Shown one piece after another: positions 18,132 to 27,519 of a stretch of DNA of 64,000 bases. How positions within the stretch are numbered: the stretch's first letter is position 1; every line of letters starts with the position of its first letter. The DNA is from Aureimonas endophytica (lineage in GTDB: Bacteria > Pseudomonadota > Alphaproteobacteria > Rhizobiales > Rhizobiaceae): contig NZ_BMIQ01000002.1 of assembly GCF_014642635.1 (NCBI RefSeq), positions 62,001 through 126,000 of the forward strand, given 5' to 3'. Both the position numbers and the translations under genes were made by a program. Below the pieces are notes generated by a model. It was given only the letters and a program-made list of their open reading frames with translations. It was not told where the DNA came from and ran no database searches.

Positions 18132-19337
18132 TTAGAACCCCTTGCTTTCCATATCCCCCAGGCGGGCGAAGGCCACCGGCGGGTGATCCTCGTTGGCGGG
18201 GCGATTCCAGGATCGCACGGTTTCTCCGGCGGCGGGCGCCCCCGTCGCCAGCGAAGCGGCGATGCGCGCCTCGACGAAGTTGCGCATCCGCTCGCGGAAC
18301 ACGTCCGGCGCGAAGCCGCTGGCATGCTGGCGCAGCGCGACGGAATCGATCTCGTTCTCGACGGCCTCGAAGCGCTCGACCGCGTCGAGCAGGCTTTCCA
18401 CCGTCTGCTCGGCGAAGCGGAAGCCGCGATTCGGCGGCACGGTCTCGCGGGCGCCGCCCGCGTCGAAGGCGATGACCGGCCGACCGCTGGCCATGACCTC
18501 GAGCGGCACGATGCCGAAATCCTCCTCGCCCGGGAAGACAAGGGCGCGGCAGCGCGCCATGTGCTCGCGCAGCACCGGGAAGGGCTGGTGGCCGAGGAAG
18601 GTGATGGTCGGACCGGCGATCTGCTTCAGCTTTTCCAGCTGCGCGCCCTCGCCGATCACCACGAGGCGGCGATTGGTCTTGGTGAAGGCCCGGACCGCGA
18701 TGTCGATCCGCTTGTAGGTCACGAGCTGGCCGGCGCAGAGATAGAAGTCCTTCGAGCCGTCCTCGATCGCGAAGTCGTCGATCGCCACCGGCGGATGGAT
18801 CACGTCCGCCTCGCGGTTGTAGTAGCGCTTGATGCGCCGGGCGACGTGATGGGAATTGGCGACGAAGGCATCGACGCGGGCCGAGGTCGAGCAGTCCCAG
18901 GCGCGCAGCGGCGGCGCGAAGAGCATCAGCAGCAGCTGGGCGCTCCAGGGCAGGTCGCGGCGATAGACGTGGTAATGGTCCCACACGTAGCGCATCGGCG
19001 AATGGCAGTAGCAGACATGCACCGCGTCGGGCCGCGTGATCACGCCTTTGGCCGGGCCGGATTCGCTGGAGATCACGAGGTCGTAGGCGCTGAGATCCAG
19101 ATGCTCCAGCGCGAAGGGCATCAGCGGCAGGAGCTTCTGGTAATGCTTGCGGGCGCCCGGAATGCGCTGAAGGAAGGACGTGTGGATGGTGCGCGAGGCG
19201 AGAAACGGCGAGATCGCGTCCCGATCCAGGACGAGCGTGAAGATGTCGGCGGTCGGATAGAGGCGGCAAAGCTCCTCCAGGACCTTCTCGCCGCCCCGCA
19301 TCGACACAAGCCAGTAGTGAACGATCGCAATCTTCAA
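18132..19337 (-). CDS. Glycosyltransferase, GT4 family
   Basis: A 401-residue GT-B enzyme beginning MKIAIVHYWLVSMRGGEKVL, a start shared by many EPS-locus GT4 proteins. The donor site is seen in YLCAGQLVTYKRIDIAVRAF (about 215-235) and the EX7E-type motif in FPGEEDFGIVPLEVMASGRP (about 300-320). It is the first gene of the minus-strand EPS set and is divergent from the next glycosyltransferase across a long AT-rich spacer. Sugar specificity is unknown. Confidence 0.92.
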   Translation of the reverse strand: MKIAIVHYWLVSMRGGEKVLEELCRLYPTADIFTLVLDRDAISPFLASRTIHTSFLQRIPGARKHYQKLLPLMPFALEHLDLSAYDLVISSESGPAKGVITRPDAVHVCYCHSPMRYVWDHYHVYRRDLPWSAQLLLMLFAPPLRAWDCSTSARVDAFVANSHHVARRIKRYYNREADVIHPPVAIDDFAIEDGSKDFYLCAGQLVTYKRIDIAVRAFTKTNRRLVVIGEGAQLEKLKQIAGPTITFLGHQPFPVLREHMARCRALVFPGEEDFGIVPLEVMASGRPVIAFDAGGARETVPPNRGFRFAEQTVESLLDAVERFEAVENEIDSVALRQHASGFAPDVFRERMRNFVEARIAASLATGAPAAGETVRSWNRPANEDHPPVAFARLGDMESKGF

Positions 19338-20027
19338 CGAACTCTCCGTCGGCTATCCGCAAGCCAGGACGTCACGGGTGGTCGGTGGCAACGGGAACCG
19401 CCTCTGCGACGACCCGGACGAAATGCGGAAATCCGCCCTTCGCGTCCAGGCCGCTGATGCGACGCTTCCATGTTTATTCGGAAGTAAGTGTCTCATCCGT
19501 CACATGGCGATACCCGCCTGTCAACAAGTATGGCGGGCCGGGCGGTGGAAGACATGAACATGACGCACATTTCGGATCAGATGGTTAGCGTCTATTCGAT
19601 GCGCTCCAAGATGAAGCTCGCGAAGGTTCTGCCTCCGTCTCGGGAGCGCTGCGTTATCCGCCTAAAAATAATTATCTGTGGTTCTAGGACATCGCGACCT
19701 TGAAGCAACGGCTTCACGCGAAGTTCATCACGCGGAATGAAGGCGACACAATTCCGCTCATTAAAATTTGACGCATTAATGCTTTTATCAGCCGATCATG
19801 CGATGATCGAAGATGACGGAGGAGGAAATCCTGTGGCCCGCCCGTCAGTAGTTAAATTTTGATGTCTCTATGTCATTGGACTTGATGGCTGGCTTCACAG
19901 GCCAGCGCGAAACCTGGAGTCGCATGCTTTCGACGCGCATGATCCGGACCGTCTTCCGTGAGGTCCTGCCTGGACTCGCGCCGCGTTTTCGGCATTGTGC
20001 GCCGCATCATGGTTTTGCGGTGCGAAA
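19338..20027. other. Long AT-rich divergent regulatory region of the EPS locus
   Basis: A 690-base gene-free spacer between two divergent glycosyltransferase genes. It is markedly more AT-rich than the rest, with tracts at 19669-19680, 19757-19790 and 19849-19862. Two near-identical 11-mers occur, TTAAAATTTGA at 19761 and TTAAATTTTGA at 19852. Such AT-rich tracts are the kind of DNA bound by Ros/MucR-type zinc-finger regulators of rhizobial EPS genes; that link is inference. No coding frame or RNA gene is supported. Confidence 0.55.
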
Positions 20028-21164
20028 ATGAAGGCTCGGCATGTCGTCGTCAATGGTCGTTTTCTGACCCGACCGCCGACCGGCGTCGACCGTGTCGCGG
20101 AAGAGATCCTCGCGGCGTGGAGCCGGCGGCTCGGCACGGACGAAGGCTTGCGCGCGCGCCTGTCGCTGTCCGTCGCGACGCCGGCCGGTGCGCGTCGTCT
20201 CGACCTGCCGCATGTCACCGAGCGCCGGATCGGCCGCGGCGCCGGCCATGCCTGGGAGCAGTTCGAACTGCCGCGGGCCCTCGGCGACGCCTGGCTGGTC
20301 AATCCCTGCAATACGGGGCCGCTGGCGGTGCGCCGCAGCCTGACCATCCTGCACGACGCCCAGGTCTGGCAGACGCCGCAGGCCTATGGCCGCGCCTTCC
20401 GTCTCTGGTATCGCCTGCTCCTGCCGCTGCTCGGCCGCCGCTCCGCTCTCGTCAGCACCGTTTCGCGCTTCTCGAAGGGCGAGCTCGAACGGTTCGGCGT
20501 CGTGCCGCCCGGCAAGATCGTGGTGGCGCCGAACGGCTGCGACCATATCGACCGCATCGCGCCCGATCCCACCATCCTCGCGCGCTCGGGCCTTGCCGCC
20601 GGCCGCTACTTCCTCGCCATCGGCAGCCTCAGCCCGCACAAGAACATCGCGACGCTTCTGAAGGCGGAAGCGCTGCGCGCGCGGCGCGATCTGCCGATCG
20701 TGCTCGCCGGCGGCGCCAATCCCCGCATCTTCTCCGGCACCGGCCTCGAAGGCGAAACGGGCGTGCGCCATCTCGGCCGCGTGTCGGACGGCGAATTGCG
20801 CGCGCTCTACGAGGGCGCGACGGCGCTGCTCTTTCCGTCCTTCTTCGAGGGCTTCGGTCTGCCGCCCCTGGAGGCGATGCGTTGCGGCTGTCCGGTGATC
20901 GCCTCGACCGCCCCCGCGGTGGTCGAAAGCTGCGGCGAGGCGGCGCTCTATGCCGATCCGCACGATCCCTCGGCCTTCGCGGCGCGCATGGACGAGCTGG
21001 CCGGCGACGAGGCGCTGAGAGCGCGCCTCGCGGCGGCCGGCCGGCGCCAGAGCGACGGCTTCACCTGGGCGCGGACCGCCGAGCGGCTGCTCGACGCGCT
21101 GCTCGACGGCGGGGCGCTCGCCCCGGCACCGGCCGGTGCCCCGTCCCCGGTGCGGCCGTCATGA
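20028..21164 (+). CDS. Glycosyltransferase, GT4 family
   Basis: A 378-residue GT-B fold enzyme. The N-terminus MKARHVVVNGRFLTRPPTGV is characteristic of a GT4 group that includes mannosyl- and rhamnosyltransferases of EPS loci. Donor-binding region: AIGSLSPHKNIATLLKAE (about 205-222); EX7E-type motif: FPSFFEGFGLPPLEAMRCGC (about 270-290). The ATG at 20028 is chosen over 19995 because the family starts near MKARH. First gene of the plus-strand EPS set; the next gene begins 52 bases downstream. Confidence 0.92.
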   Translation: MKARHVVVNGRFLTRPPTGVDRVAEEILAAWSRRLGTDEGLRARLSLSVATPAGARRLDLPHVTERRIGRGAGHAWEQFELPRALGDAWLVNPCNTGPLAVRRSLTILHDAQVWQTPQAYGRAFRLWYRLLLPLLGRRSALVSTVSRFSKGELERFGVVPPGKIVVAPNGCDHIDRIAPDPTILARSGLAAGRYFLAIGSLSPHKNIATLLKAEALRARRDLPIVLAGGANPRIFSGTGLEGETGVRHLGRVSDGELRALYEGATALLFPSFFEGFGLPPLEAMRCGCPVIASTAPAVVESCGEAALYADPHDPSAFAARMDELAGDEALRARLAAAGRRQSDGFTWARTAERLLDALLDGGALAPAPAGAPSPVRPS

Positions 21165-21216
21165 GGTCCGCCGCCGCGATGCGCCCCGTCCCGTTTCCCT
21201 TCGCCGGAGCCTCCCG

Positions 21217-22131
21217 ATGACGCCCTATGTGATCGTGGCGACCAAGGGGCGCGCGGCCGAGGTCGCGGTCCTGTTCGATCATCTCGCCGCCCAGTCCACG
21301 CCGCCGCGCCGCACCCTGGTGGTCGGCGCCGGACCGGCCGACGTCGCGGGCCTCGCCGATCATCCGCGCGGCGCGGCGATCGGCGCCGAGATCCTGATGG
21401 CGGACAAGGCGGGCCTGCCGATCCAGCGCAATGTCGGCCTTGATCGGCTGGCCGCCGAAGGCTGCCTCGCCGATGCCGATGCCTTCGTCGTGTTCTTCGA
21501 CGACGATTTCCGCCCCGCCGGCGACTGGCTGCAACGGGCCGGCGAGACCTTCGCCGCGATGCCGGAGGTCGTCGGCTTCACCGGCCTCGTCCTCGCCGAC
21601 GGGATCAAGGGCCCCGGCCTCACCGAGGCGGAGGCCGGGCTCTATCTCTCCGGCCAGCGCCCCGGCCAGCCGCATTGGGCGACCGGCACCGAGCCGCGCG
21701 ACCTCGAATCCGTCTATGGCTGCAACATGGCCTGGCGCGCCGGCCTCGTCGCCGCGCAGCGCTTCGACGAGCGCCTGCCGCTCTATGCCTGGCAGGAGGA
21801 CCGCGACTATACCGGCCAGGCCCTGAAGCGCGGCCGCGTGATCTTCGCCCCCGCCTGCCGGGGCGTGCATCTCGGCGTGAAGGGCGCGCGTTCGAGCGGC
21901 GTGCGGCTCGGCTATTCGCAGATCGCCAATCCGATCTATCTCGCCGGCAAGGGCAGCATGCGCCGCCGCGACACGCTGGAATTCGTCGCCCGCTCGCTTC
22001 TGTCCAACATCGTGAAATCGCTGATCGCCGATCGCTCGGCCGATTTTCCCGGCCGCTGCCGGGGCAATTGGGTCGCCTTGCGCGATCTGGCGACCGGCTC
22101 CATGCGTCCCGAACGAATCCTCGATCTATGA
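21217..22131 (+). CDS. Glycosyltransferase, GT2 family
   Basis: A 304-residue GT-A fold enzyme. It starts MTPYVIVATKGRAAEVAVL, has the metal/UDP-sugar acidic motif in FFDDDFRPAGDWL (about residues 98-110), and a CNMAWRAGL acceptor-site segment and WQEDRDY (about residues 190-195), probably the catalytic ED pair. GGAG lies just before the ATG at 21217. Its stop overlaps the start of the next glycosyltransferase gene (ATGA), so both are likely translated together. Sugar specificity unknown. Confidence 0.9.
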   Translation: MTPYVIVATKGRAAEVAVLFDHLAAQSTPPRRTLVVGAGPADVAGLADHPRGAAIGAEILMADKAGLPIQRNVGLDRLAAEGCLADADAFVVFFDDDFRPAGDWLQRAGETFAAMPEVVGFTGLVLADGIKGPGLTEAEAGLYLSGQRPGQPHWATGTEPRDLESVYGCNMAWRAGLVAAQRFDERLPLYAWQEDRDYTGQALKRGRVIFAPACRGVHLGVKGARSSGVRLGYSQIANPIYLAGKGSMRRRDTLEFVARSLLSNIVKSLIADRSADFPGRCRGNWVALRDLATGSMRPERILDL

Positions 22132-23033
22132 CCGCCCACGTTTCCTCCCCCGTCTTCGCGGATGCGACCGATCGACGCGGATCGCCGAGGCTGTCCCTCG
22201 TCGTCTCGACGCTCGGGCGAAGCGCCGAGCTTGGGCCCTTCCTCCAGAGCCTCGAGAACCAGACCGAGCGCGATTTCGAGCTGATCGTCGTCGATCAGAA
22301 TGAAGACGACCGCCTGGTGCCGCTTCTCGACCCCGCGCGCCTGTCCTTTCCGATCCTCCACCTGCGCGACCGCGAAAGCCGGGGCGTCAATGCCGGCCGC
22401 AATGCCGGCGCCGCGCGGGCCCGGGGCGAGATCATCCTGTTTCCGGACGACGACTGCTGGTATCCGCCCTGGCTGTTCGAGCGCTCGCTCGCCTGCCTCG
22501 ATCGCACCGGCGCGGACCTTCTCACCGGGCGGGCGGCGGACGAGGCGGGCCGCACGATCAACGGCCGCTTCCTGGGGGCCGCCGGCCCGATCCGGCGCGA
22601 CAACGTCTTCGAGACGCAGATCGAGTGGCTGATGTTCTTCCGGCGCGCCGCCTTCGAGGCGACGGGCGGCTTCGATCCGGCGATCGGACCGGGCTCCGGC
22701 ACGCCCTGGCAGTCCTGCGAGGGGGTGGATATCATCCTGCGGGCGCTCGCCCTCGGCTATCGCGGCCATTACGATCCGAGCCTGATCGGCCACCATGCCG
22801 AACTCGACATCCGGACGCCGGACGCCGCGATGCGCCGCAAGGCGCGCGGCTATGCGCGGGGCATGGGCTATGTCATGCGTAAGCATGGCTACAGGCCGAG
22901 CTTTGCATATTATCGAATTTGCCGGCCGCTCGCGGGTCTGGCCATGAACCTGTCGAAGCTGAACGGATCGCGTTCCCGCTATTATGCCAATGTCTTCGCG
23001 GGACGCTTGGAAGGCTATCGGACGAGGAGCTGA
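22128..23033 (+). CDS. Glycosyltransferase, GT2 family
   Basis: A 301-residue inverting GT-A enzyme. Motifs: LSLVVSTLGRSAELGPF at the N-terminus, LIVVDQNEDDRLVP, GVNAGRNAGAARARGEII, and FPDDDCWYPPWLF with the DxD-like metal site near residue 104. The start ATG at 22128 overlaps the previous stop codon by four bases, which fixes the start against the much longer open frame upstream. Part of the plus-strand EPS operon. Confidence 0.92.
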   Translation: MTAHVSSPVFADATDRRGSPRLSLVVSTLGRSAELGPFLQSLENQTERDFELIVVDQNEDDRLVPLLDPARLSFPILHLRDRESRGVNAGRNAGAARARGEIILFPDDDCWYPPWLFERSLACLDRTGADLLTGRAADEAGRTINGRFLGAAGPIRRDNVFETQIEWLMFFRRAAFEATGGFDPAIGPGSGTPWQSCEGVDIILRALALGYRGHYDPSLIGHHAELDIRTPDAAMRRKARGYARGMGYVMRKHGYRPSFAYYRICRPLAGLAMNLSKLNGSRSRYYANVFAGRLEGYRTRS

Positions 23034-23085
23034 GGGGCGCGCCGAGGGTGTCGACGAGACCTGGCGCGAGGGGAGGGACGAAGCG

Positions 23086-24516
23086 ATGGAGTTCGTGACG
23101 ACGGCCTTGTTCTGGGCTCTGGCGATCTATGCGCTTTTGCGCGGCGGCCCGCTGCTCATCTATCTCTTCTTCTTCTGGAGCGCCTTCGGCTCCTTCGCCG
23201 TGGTGCCGACGGCGGCGAGCGGCGGCGTGTCGCTGACGGCGCTGCCGATGATGTCGCTTCTCGTCATCGTGCGCATGCTCGGCGGCTGGTCGGGCATCGC
23301 CTATACGTTCTCGGCCGGCACCCGCCTCAACCATCTCGGCCTCCTGATGCTGTTCTGGCTGGCCGCGACGGTGACGACGATGTTCATGCCCCGCTTCTTC
23401 GCGGGCCAGGTCTATGTCGTGCCCATGACCTACGATTTCGAGCCGCGCCAGCCGCTCGCGCCGTCGATGCAGAACTTCACCCAGATCACCTATCTGACGA
23501 TCTCGGTGCTTTGCGTCTTCGCCTTCGCCCGGCTCCTGGAACAGCCGGGCGGCCGCAAGGTGGTCATGCGCGGCCTCTTCATCGGCGCCTTCGCGCTGAT
23601 CGGGACGGGCATTCTCGACATCATGTCGATCGCGCTGCCGATCGATCCGCTGCTGGAAGGGTTCCGCACCGCCGCCTATACGCTGCGCGTCGATGACGAG
23701 GTGATGGGCGCCAAGCGCATCGTCGGCCTGATGCCGGAAGCCTCCGCCTTCGGCGACGCCTGTCTCAGCACCATGGCGCTGCTTTATTTCCTGCGCCACG
23801 CCATCGCGTCGGACCGGAGCCTGGAGCGCTATCTCTGGCCGGTGATCGGCGCGCTCTTCCTTCTCAGCTGCCTGTCCACCTCCTCGGCGGCCTATGCCGG
23901 CATCGCCATCTTCTCGGCGCTGGCCGCCGCCGAATGGACCTGGCGGGCGCTGGCCCATTGGCGGCAGATGCGCATCCGGCGCCATCTCGCCCGTCAGCTC
24001 CTGGCGGCCACCGGCATCGCGGCCCTGGTGATCTGCCTCCTGCTCTTCGTGCCCTCGGTCTTCACCCCGGCGCTGAACATGGTCGACGAGCTGCTCTTCA
24101 ACAAGACGGCGAGCCAGTCCTTCGAGGAGCGCAGCATGTGGACGGCGATCTCGCTCCAGTCGGTCTTCGACACCTATGGCTTCGGCGTCGGCGTCGGCTC
24201 CACCCGCGCCTCATCGAGCTTCGTCGCGGGCCTCAGCAATCTCGGCCTGATCGGCGCGTCGCTCTACTGCCTCTTCCTGGTCTACTGCTACTTCCAGCGC
24301 GCCGCGTCGAACGATTTCCAGGGGGCCTGGATCCTGTCCGGCCTGCGCTGGGCCATCGTCCCCGGCACGATCGTCGGCTGGATGATCGGCACGACGCCGG
24401 ATTTCGGTTCGGGCCGCTCGGTCGTCTATGCCCTGATGATCGCGATCGGGCAGGGCGCCGTCCGCGCGTCCCGGCCCGTCGCGTCCAAATTCGGCGCCGC
24501 CCGCGCCACCGCATGA
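23086..24516 (+). CDS. Wzy/O-antigen-ligase-like polysaccharide polymerase
   Basis: A 476-residue membrane protein with about ten or more hydrophobic helices and a large loop between residues ~300 and 380, the architecture of Wzy polymerases and ExoQ-like proteins. Motifs include GLMPEASAFGDACLSTMALL and TYGFGVGVGSTRASS in the later part. The ATG at 23086 follows a strong GGGAGGGA ribosome binding site. Lying among glycosyltransferase genes, it is the best candidate for the EPS polymerase. Sequence conservation in this family is low, so the call rests on topology and context. Confidence 0.8.
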   Translation: MEFVTTALFWALAIYALLRGGPLLIYLFFFWSAFGSFAVVPTAASGGVSLTALPMMSLLVIVRMLGGWSGIAYTFSAGTRLNHLGLLMLFWLAATVTTMFMPRFFAGQVYVVPMTYDFEPRQPLAPSMQNFTQITYLTISVLCVFAFARLLEQPGGRKVVMRGLFIGAFALIGTGILDIMSIALPIDPLLEGFRTAAYTLRVDDEVMGAKRIVGLMPEASAFGDACLSTMALLYFLRHAIASDRSLERYLWPVIGALFLLSCLSTSSAAYAGIAIFSALAAAEWTWRALAHWRQMRIRRHLARQLLAATGIAALVICLLLFVPSVFTPALNMVDELLFNKTASQSFEERSMWTAISLQSVFDTYGFGVGVGSTRASSSFVAGLSNLGLIGASLYCLFLVYCYFQRAASNDFQGAWILSGLRWAIVPGTIVGWMIGTTPDFGSGRSVVYALMIAIGQGAVRASRPVASKFGAARATA

Positions 24517-24586
24517 GCCGACACCCCTCAGTCCGGTCGCCCGTCCTTGCCGGCGCGCGCGTCCGCACCGTCGCAAGGAGCCGACC

Positions 24587-25714
24587 ATGAACCGTCTGAG
24601 CCCCGCCGCCATCGACCTGGCTCCGGGCGAAGTCCCGGTCGTCACCCTCGTCAAGAACGAGATGGGCTTCCTGCCGCATTTCCTGCGGCACTACCGCAAG
24701 CTCGGCGTCGCGAGCTTCATCTTCATCGACAACGGCTCGACCGACGGCAGCCTGGAATTCCTGCTGGCCGAGGACGACTGCCATGTCTTCCAGGAGCTCG
24801 GCGCCTTCCGTGCCGCCAATTACGGCATCGACTGGGTGAACGAGGTCGCCAATGCCCATTGCGTCGGGCGCTGGTCCGCCTTCGTCGACTGCGACGAGCT
24901 CCTGGTCTATCGCGACTGCGAGACGGTGCCGCTCGCCGATTTCTGCGCCGGCTTCACCGCGCGCGGCTTCGACAAGGTCGGCGGCGCGATGATCGACATG
25001 TATCCCGACGGCGACTTCCTGGCCGTGTCGCTCGGGCCGCAGGACGATCTCCTGGAGGTGATGGGGAATTTCGATTCGGACTACGTGTTCCGCGCCTGGC
25101 CGCGCCGGCCCTGGGACGCGGAGCCGGAAAGCTTCCATCTCCAGGTGCTCGGCGGCCCGCGCCTGCGGCTCCTCTCCGATCTCGGAGCCGAGGCGGGACA
25201 TGGCGCGCTCTATTACACGCTCTGCAATCAGGTGGACCGTTTCATCGACAAGGTGCCTCTGTCCTGGGTCGGGCCGATCGCCGCCCTCTGGCCGATGGAG
25301 ATGCCGGCGCAGCAGAAATGGCCGATCAACTTCGTCCGGCCCGGCTTCGCCTTCGCCAACAGCCATGCCAATCGCAACACGGCGCCGGCCGACGAATTCG
25401 TCTCCCTCCTGCATTTCAAGCTCTGCGACGAGCTGCGCAAAAGGGTGCAGCAGAACACGCTGATGGAGGCGCATTACCGGCGCGGCCTGTCCTACGAGCA
25501 GCTGCGCCGCGCGGTCCTGCGCTGGGGGCCGAAGCCCCTCGTCTACGAGGGCACGCGGCGCTTCCGCTCGTCCAAGGATCTCGAAGCGATCGGCCTCATC
25601 GGGCCGGCCGTCGCCGGTCTCTGGAGCGGCAAGGCGCGGACCGAGGTCCGCACCCCGCTCGGCGACAGCGGCCGCGCCTATGCCCTCGCGGCCGCGAGCC
25701 AGTCGGCCGCATAG
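24587..25714 (+). CDS. Glycosyltransferase, GT2_4/GT92-like
   Basis: A 375-residue protein of the Glyco_tranf_2_4 type. The N-terminal half shows VTLVKNEMGFLPHFLRHY, FIFIDNGSTDGSLEFL and FVDCDELLVY (metal-binding DxD-like site near residue 105). Other landmarks are HGALYYTLCNQVDRF and FVRPGFAFANSHANRN. It starts with ATG after CAAGGAGC. The last 37 bases overlap tail-to-tail with the end of the minus-strand rhamnulokinase-like gene. Last gene of the plus-strand EPS set; acceptor unknown. Confidence 0.85.
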   Translation: MNRLSPAAIDLAPGEVPVVTLVKNEMGFLPHFLRHYRKLGVASFIFIDNGSTDGSLEFLLAEDDCHVFQELGAFRAANYGIDWVNEVANAHCVGRWSAFVDCDELLVYRDCETVPLADFCAGFTARGFDKVGGAMIDMYPDGDFLAVSLGPQDDLLEVMGNFDSDYVFRAWPRRPWDAEPESFHLQVLGGPRLRLLSDLGAEAGHGALYYTLCNQVDRFIDKVPLSWVGPIAALWPMEMPAQQKWPINFVRPGFAFANSHANRNTAPADEFVSLLHFKLCDELRKRVQQNTLMEAHYRRGLSYEQLRRAVLRWGPKPLVYEGTRRFRSSKDLEAIGLIGPAVAGLWSGKARTEVRTPLGDSGRAYALAAASQSAA

Positions 25715-27078
25715 GCGGCGAGCGCCTCCGTCGCATGGCCGGAGGCCGGTGACGCTTCGGCATCGATGGTCGACGTCGGCGCCGCCGGCGGCGAGCCCGC
25801 CAGCAGGGCGGCGCCCGCCGTCGTGCCGGTCGCGCCGGCGGAGGGCACGACGGCACGGCCGGTCGCGGCCTGGAGCGCCGCCAGGAACAGACGGTTGCGC
25901 GCGAAGGGGCCTTCGACGATGGTCGGCCCGTCCGCGCCGGTCAGCGCCAGCATCTCGGCCGTCACCATCGCGCAGTAAAGGCTGGCGACGGCCGTGCGGA
26001 CGCCGGGCGACAGCCCGTCCGGCTCGCGGCTCCAGCGTCCGGCGCCGTCCGGGAACGGCCCGGTGCCCGGCACGAAGGTCGGCAGGGCGAAGATGCGCGC
26101 CTCCACGACCTCCGCGATCTCCGCCGGCGTCGGCTCCCGCGGCGCGCCGCCGGTCAGCCGGTCGAATTCGCGCCCGCCCATGAAGCGGCCGGACAGCGAG
26201 GTGCGGCCGAAGGCATCGACATTGAGGAGGATGCCGGCCGCCGGCTCGATCGGCCGCGCGGCGCCGCCGACCGCGAAGGACACGACCCAGGTGCCGGTCG
26301 ACAGGACGGTGAAGGGGGGCGCATGCCGCAGGAGATGCGGCAGGAGCGAGGCGTTGGAATCGTGGATGCCGCAATGGACGGGCATCGGCGCCGCGCCGAG
26401 GCCAATCCTCCGGGCGAGATCGGGGGCGAGGGGGCCGAGCGCGTCGAAGGCGCTGCGCAGCGGCGCGGTGAACAGTCGCCCCCAGCCGCGGCCGGCGACG
26501 AGCGAGGAGAAATCCTCCCGGCGCGGCGCCCAGAGATCGGTATGGCAGGCGATGGAGGTGATCTCCATCGCCGCGACGCCGCTGAGCCGCCAGGCCCAAT
26601 ATTGCGGCAGGCAGAGGACGTGGCGGGCCCGCGCGAAGGCCTCCGGAAAGGTCCGCTCCTGCCAGAAGAGCTGGGCGCCGACATTCAGCCCGTTCGGCAG
26701 GCGCGGCGACAGGGTCTCGGCGAAGTCCGGACGCAGCCGGTCATAGTCCTCGCGGCAGCTCTCGGGCCCGTCATATTCGTAGTCGAGAATCGGCAGCGCC
26801 AGTTCGGTGTCGCCGACCAGCGCCGCCGAGGCGCCATGCGTCGTCACCGAGATCGCCTCGAACGGATGCCGGCCGGCGCAGTCGGCGAGGGCGTCGACCA
26901 GAAAGGCGAGAAGCCGCGCCTCGTCGTAATGCGGATAGGGACCGTCGCCGCGCACCGCGTTCGGCTCGGTCCGCACGAAGAGATCCTCGCCGGCCGCGAG
27001 ATCGTGCAGCGCCAGCTTGGCATTGGTCTTGCCGATGTCGACGACGGCGACATGGCGGGGAGCGGGACGGGCGCTCAT
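25678..27078 (-). CDS. rhaK: FGGY-family rhamnulokinase-like carbohydrate kinase (RhaK/RhaB-like)
   Basis: A 466-residue sugar kinase. The first phosphate motif is [15 protein letters not shown] near residue 10, and [15 protein letters not shown] near 260 is the second nucleotide motif; [11 protein letters not shown] lies just before it. In rhizobia RhaK phosphorylates L-rhamnulose and is also needed for rhamnose uptake by the RhaSTPQ importer. The ATG at 27078 overlaps the stop of the mutarotase gene by four bases. The very long upstream frame is an artefact. The C-terminus overlaps the convergent glycosyltransferase gene. Confidence 0.88.
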   Translation of the reverse strand: MSARPAPRHVAVVDIGKTNAKLALHDLAAGEDLFVRTEPNAVRGDGPYPHYDEARLLAFLVDALADCAGRHPFEAISVTTHGASAALVGDTELALPILDYEYDGPESCREDYDRLRPDFAETLSPRLPNGLNVGAQLFWQERTFPEAFARARHVLCLPQYWAWRLSGVAAMEITSIACHTDLWAPRREDFSSLVAGRGWGRLFTAPLRSAFDALGPLAPDLARRIGLGAAPMPVHCGIHDSNASLLPHLLRHAPPFTVLSTGTWVVSFAVGGAARPIEPAAGILLNVDAFGRTSLSGRFMGGREFDRLTGGAPREPTPAEIAEVVEARIFALPTFVPGTGPFPDGAGRWSREPDGLSPGVRTAVASLYCAMVTAEMLALTGADGPTIVEGPFARNRLFLAALQAATGRAVVPSAGATGTTAGAALLAGSPPAAPTSTIDAEASPASGHATEALAAYAADWLAAARA

Positions 27079-27404
27079 GCGAGATGGAACAGGGTCGCGA
27101 GCGGCACCGCGACCGGCTCGTTGTCGGGCTTCACCTCCATGAGGTCGGCCATCATGTCCCACCAGCGCCGCATCACCGGCTCGGCCGGCAGCGCGTCCAT
27201 GCCGTGCTCGACCGGCCGCCAGAGGACGGCGAAGAGATGGTGCGTCTCCTCGTCGAGATGGATCGAATAGTCGCGCACGCCCGCCTGGCGCAGCAGGTGC
27301 ACCAGGTCCGGCCAGATGGCGTCGTGCCGTTCGCGGTACTCCGCCGCGCGGCCGGGCTTCAGCACCATGCGAAAGGCGAGCTTCTCCAAGGCCGGCGCCG
27401 TCAT
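27075..27404 (-). CDS. rhaM: L-rhamnose mutarotase
   Basis: A 109-residue protein of the RhaM/RhaU family, which interconverts alpha and beta anomers of L-rhamnose. Landmarks: [20 protein letters not shown] (His and Tyr of the active site), [19 protein letters not shown] and the C-terminal [17 protein letters not shown]. Length is normal for the family. It overlaps the downstream kinase gene by four bases; the upstream regulator gene ends 115 bases away. Confidence 0.95.
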   Translation of the reverse strand: MTAPALEKLAFRMVLKPGRAAEYRERHDAIWPDLVHLLRQAGVRDYSIHLDEETHHLFAVLWRPVEHGMDALPAEPVMRRWWDMMADLMEVKPDNEPVAVPLATLFHLA

Positions 27405-27519
27405 CGCGGGGCCTTCCCATGCCGAGCCGAGAAAGGCGCCGCCATCGGGCGCGCCGCATCCGTATCCGTCACCATCATCCTCCCGTCGCCGCGCCCTCCC
27501 ACCGGCGCGGTGTCCTGTC

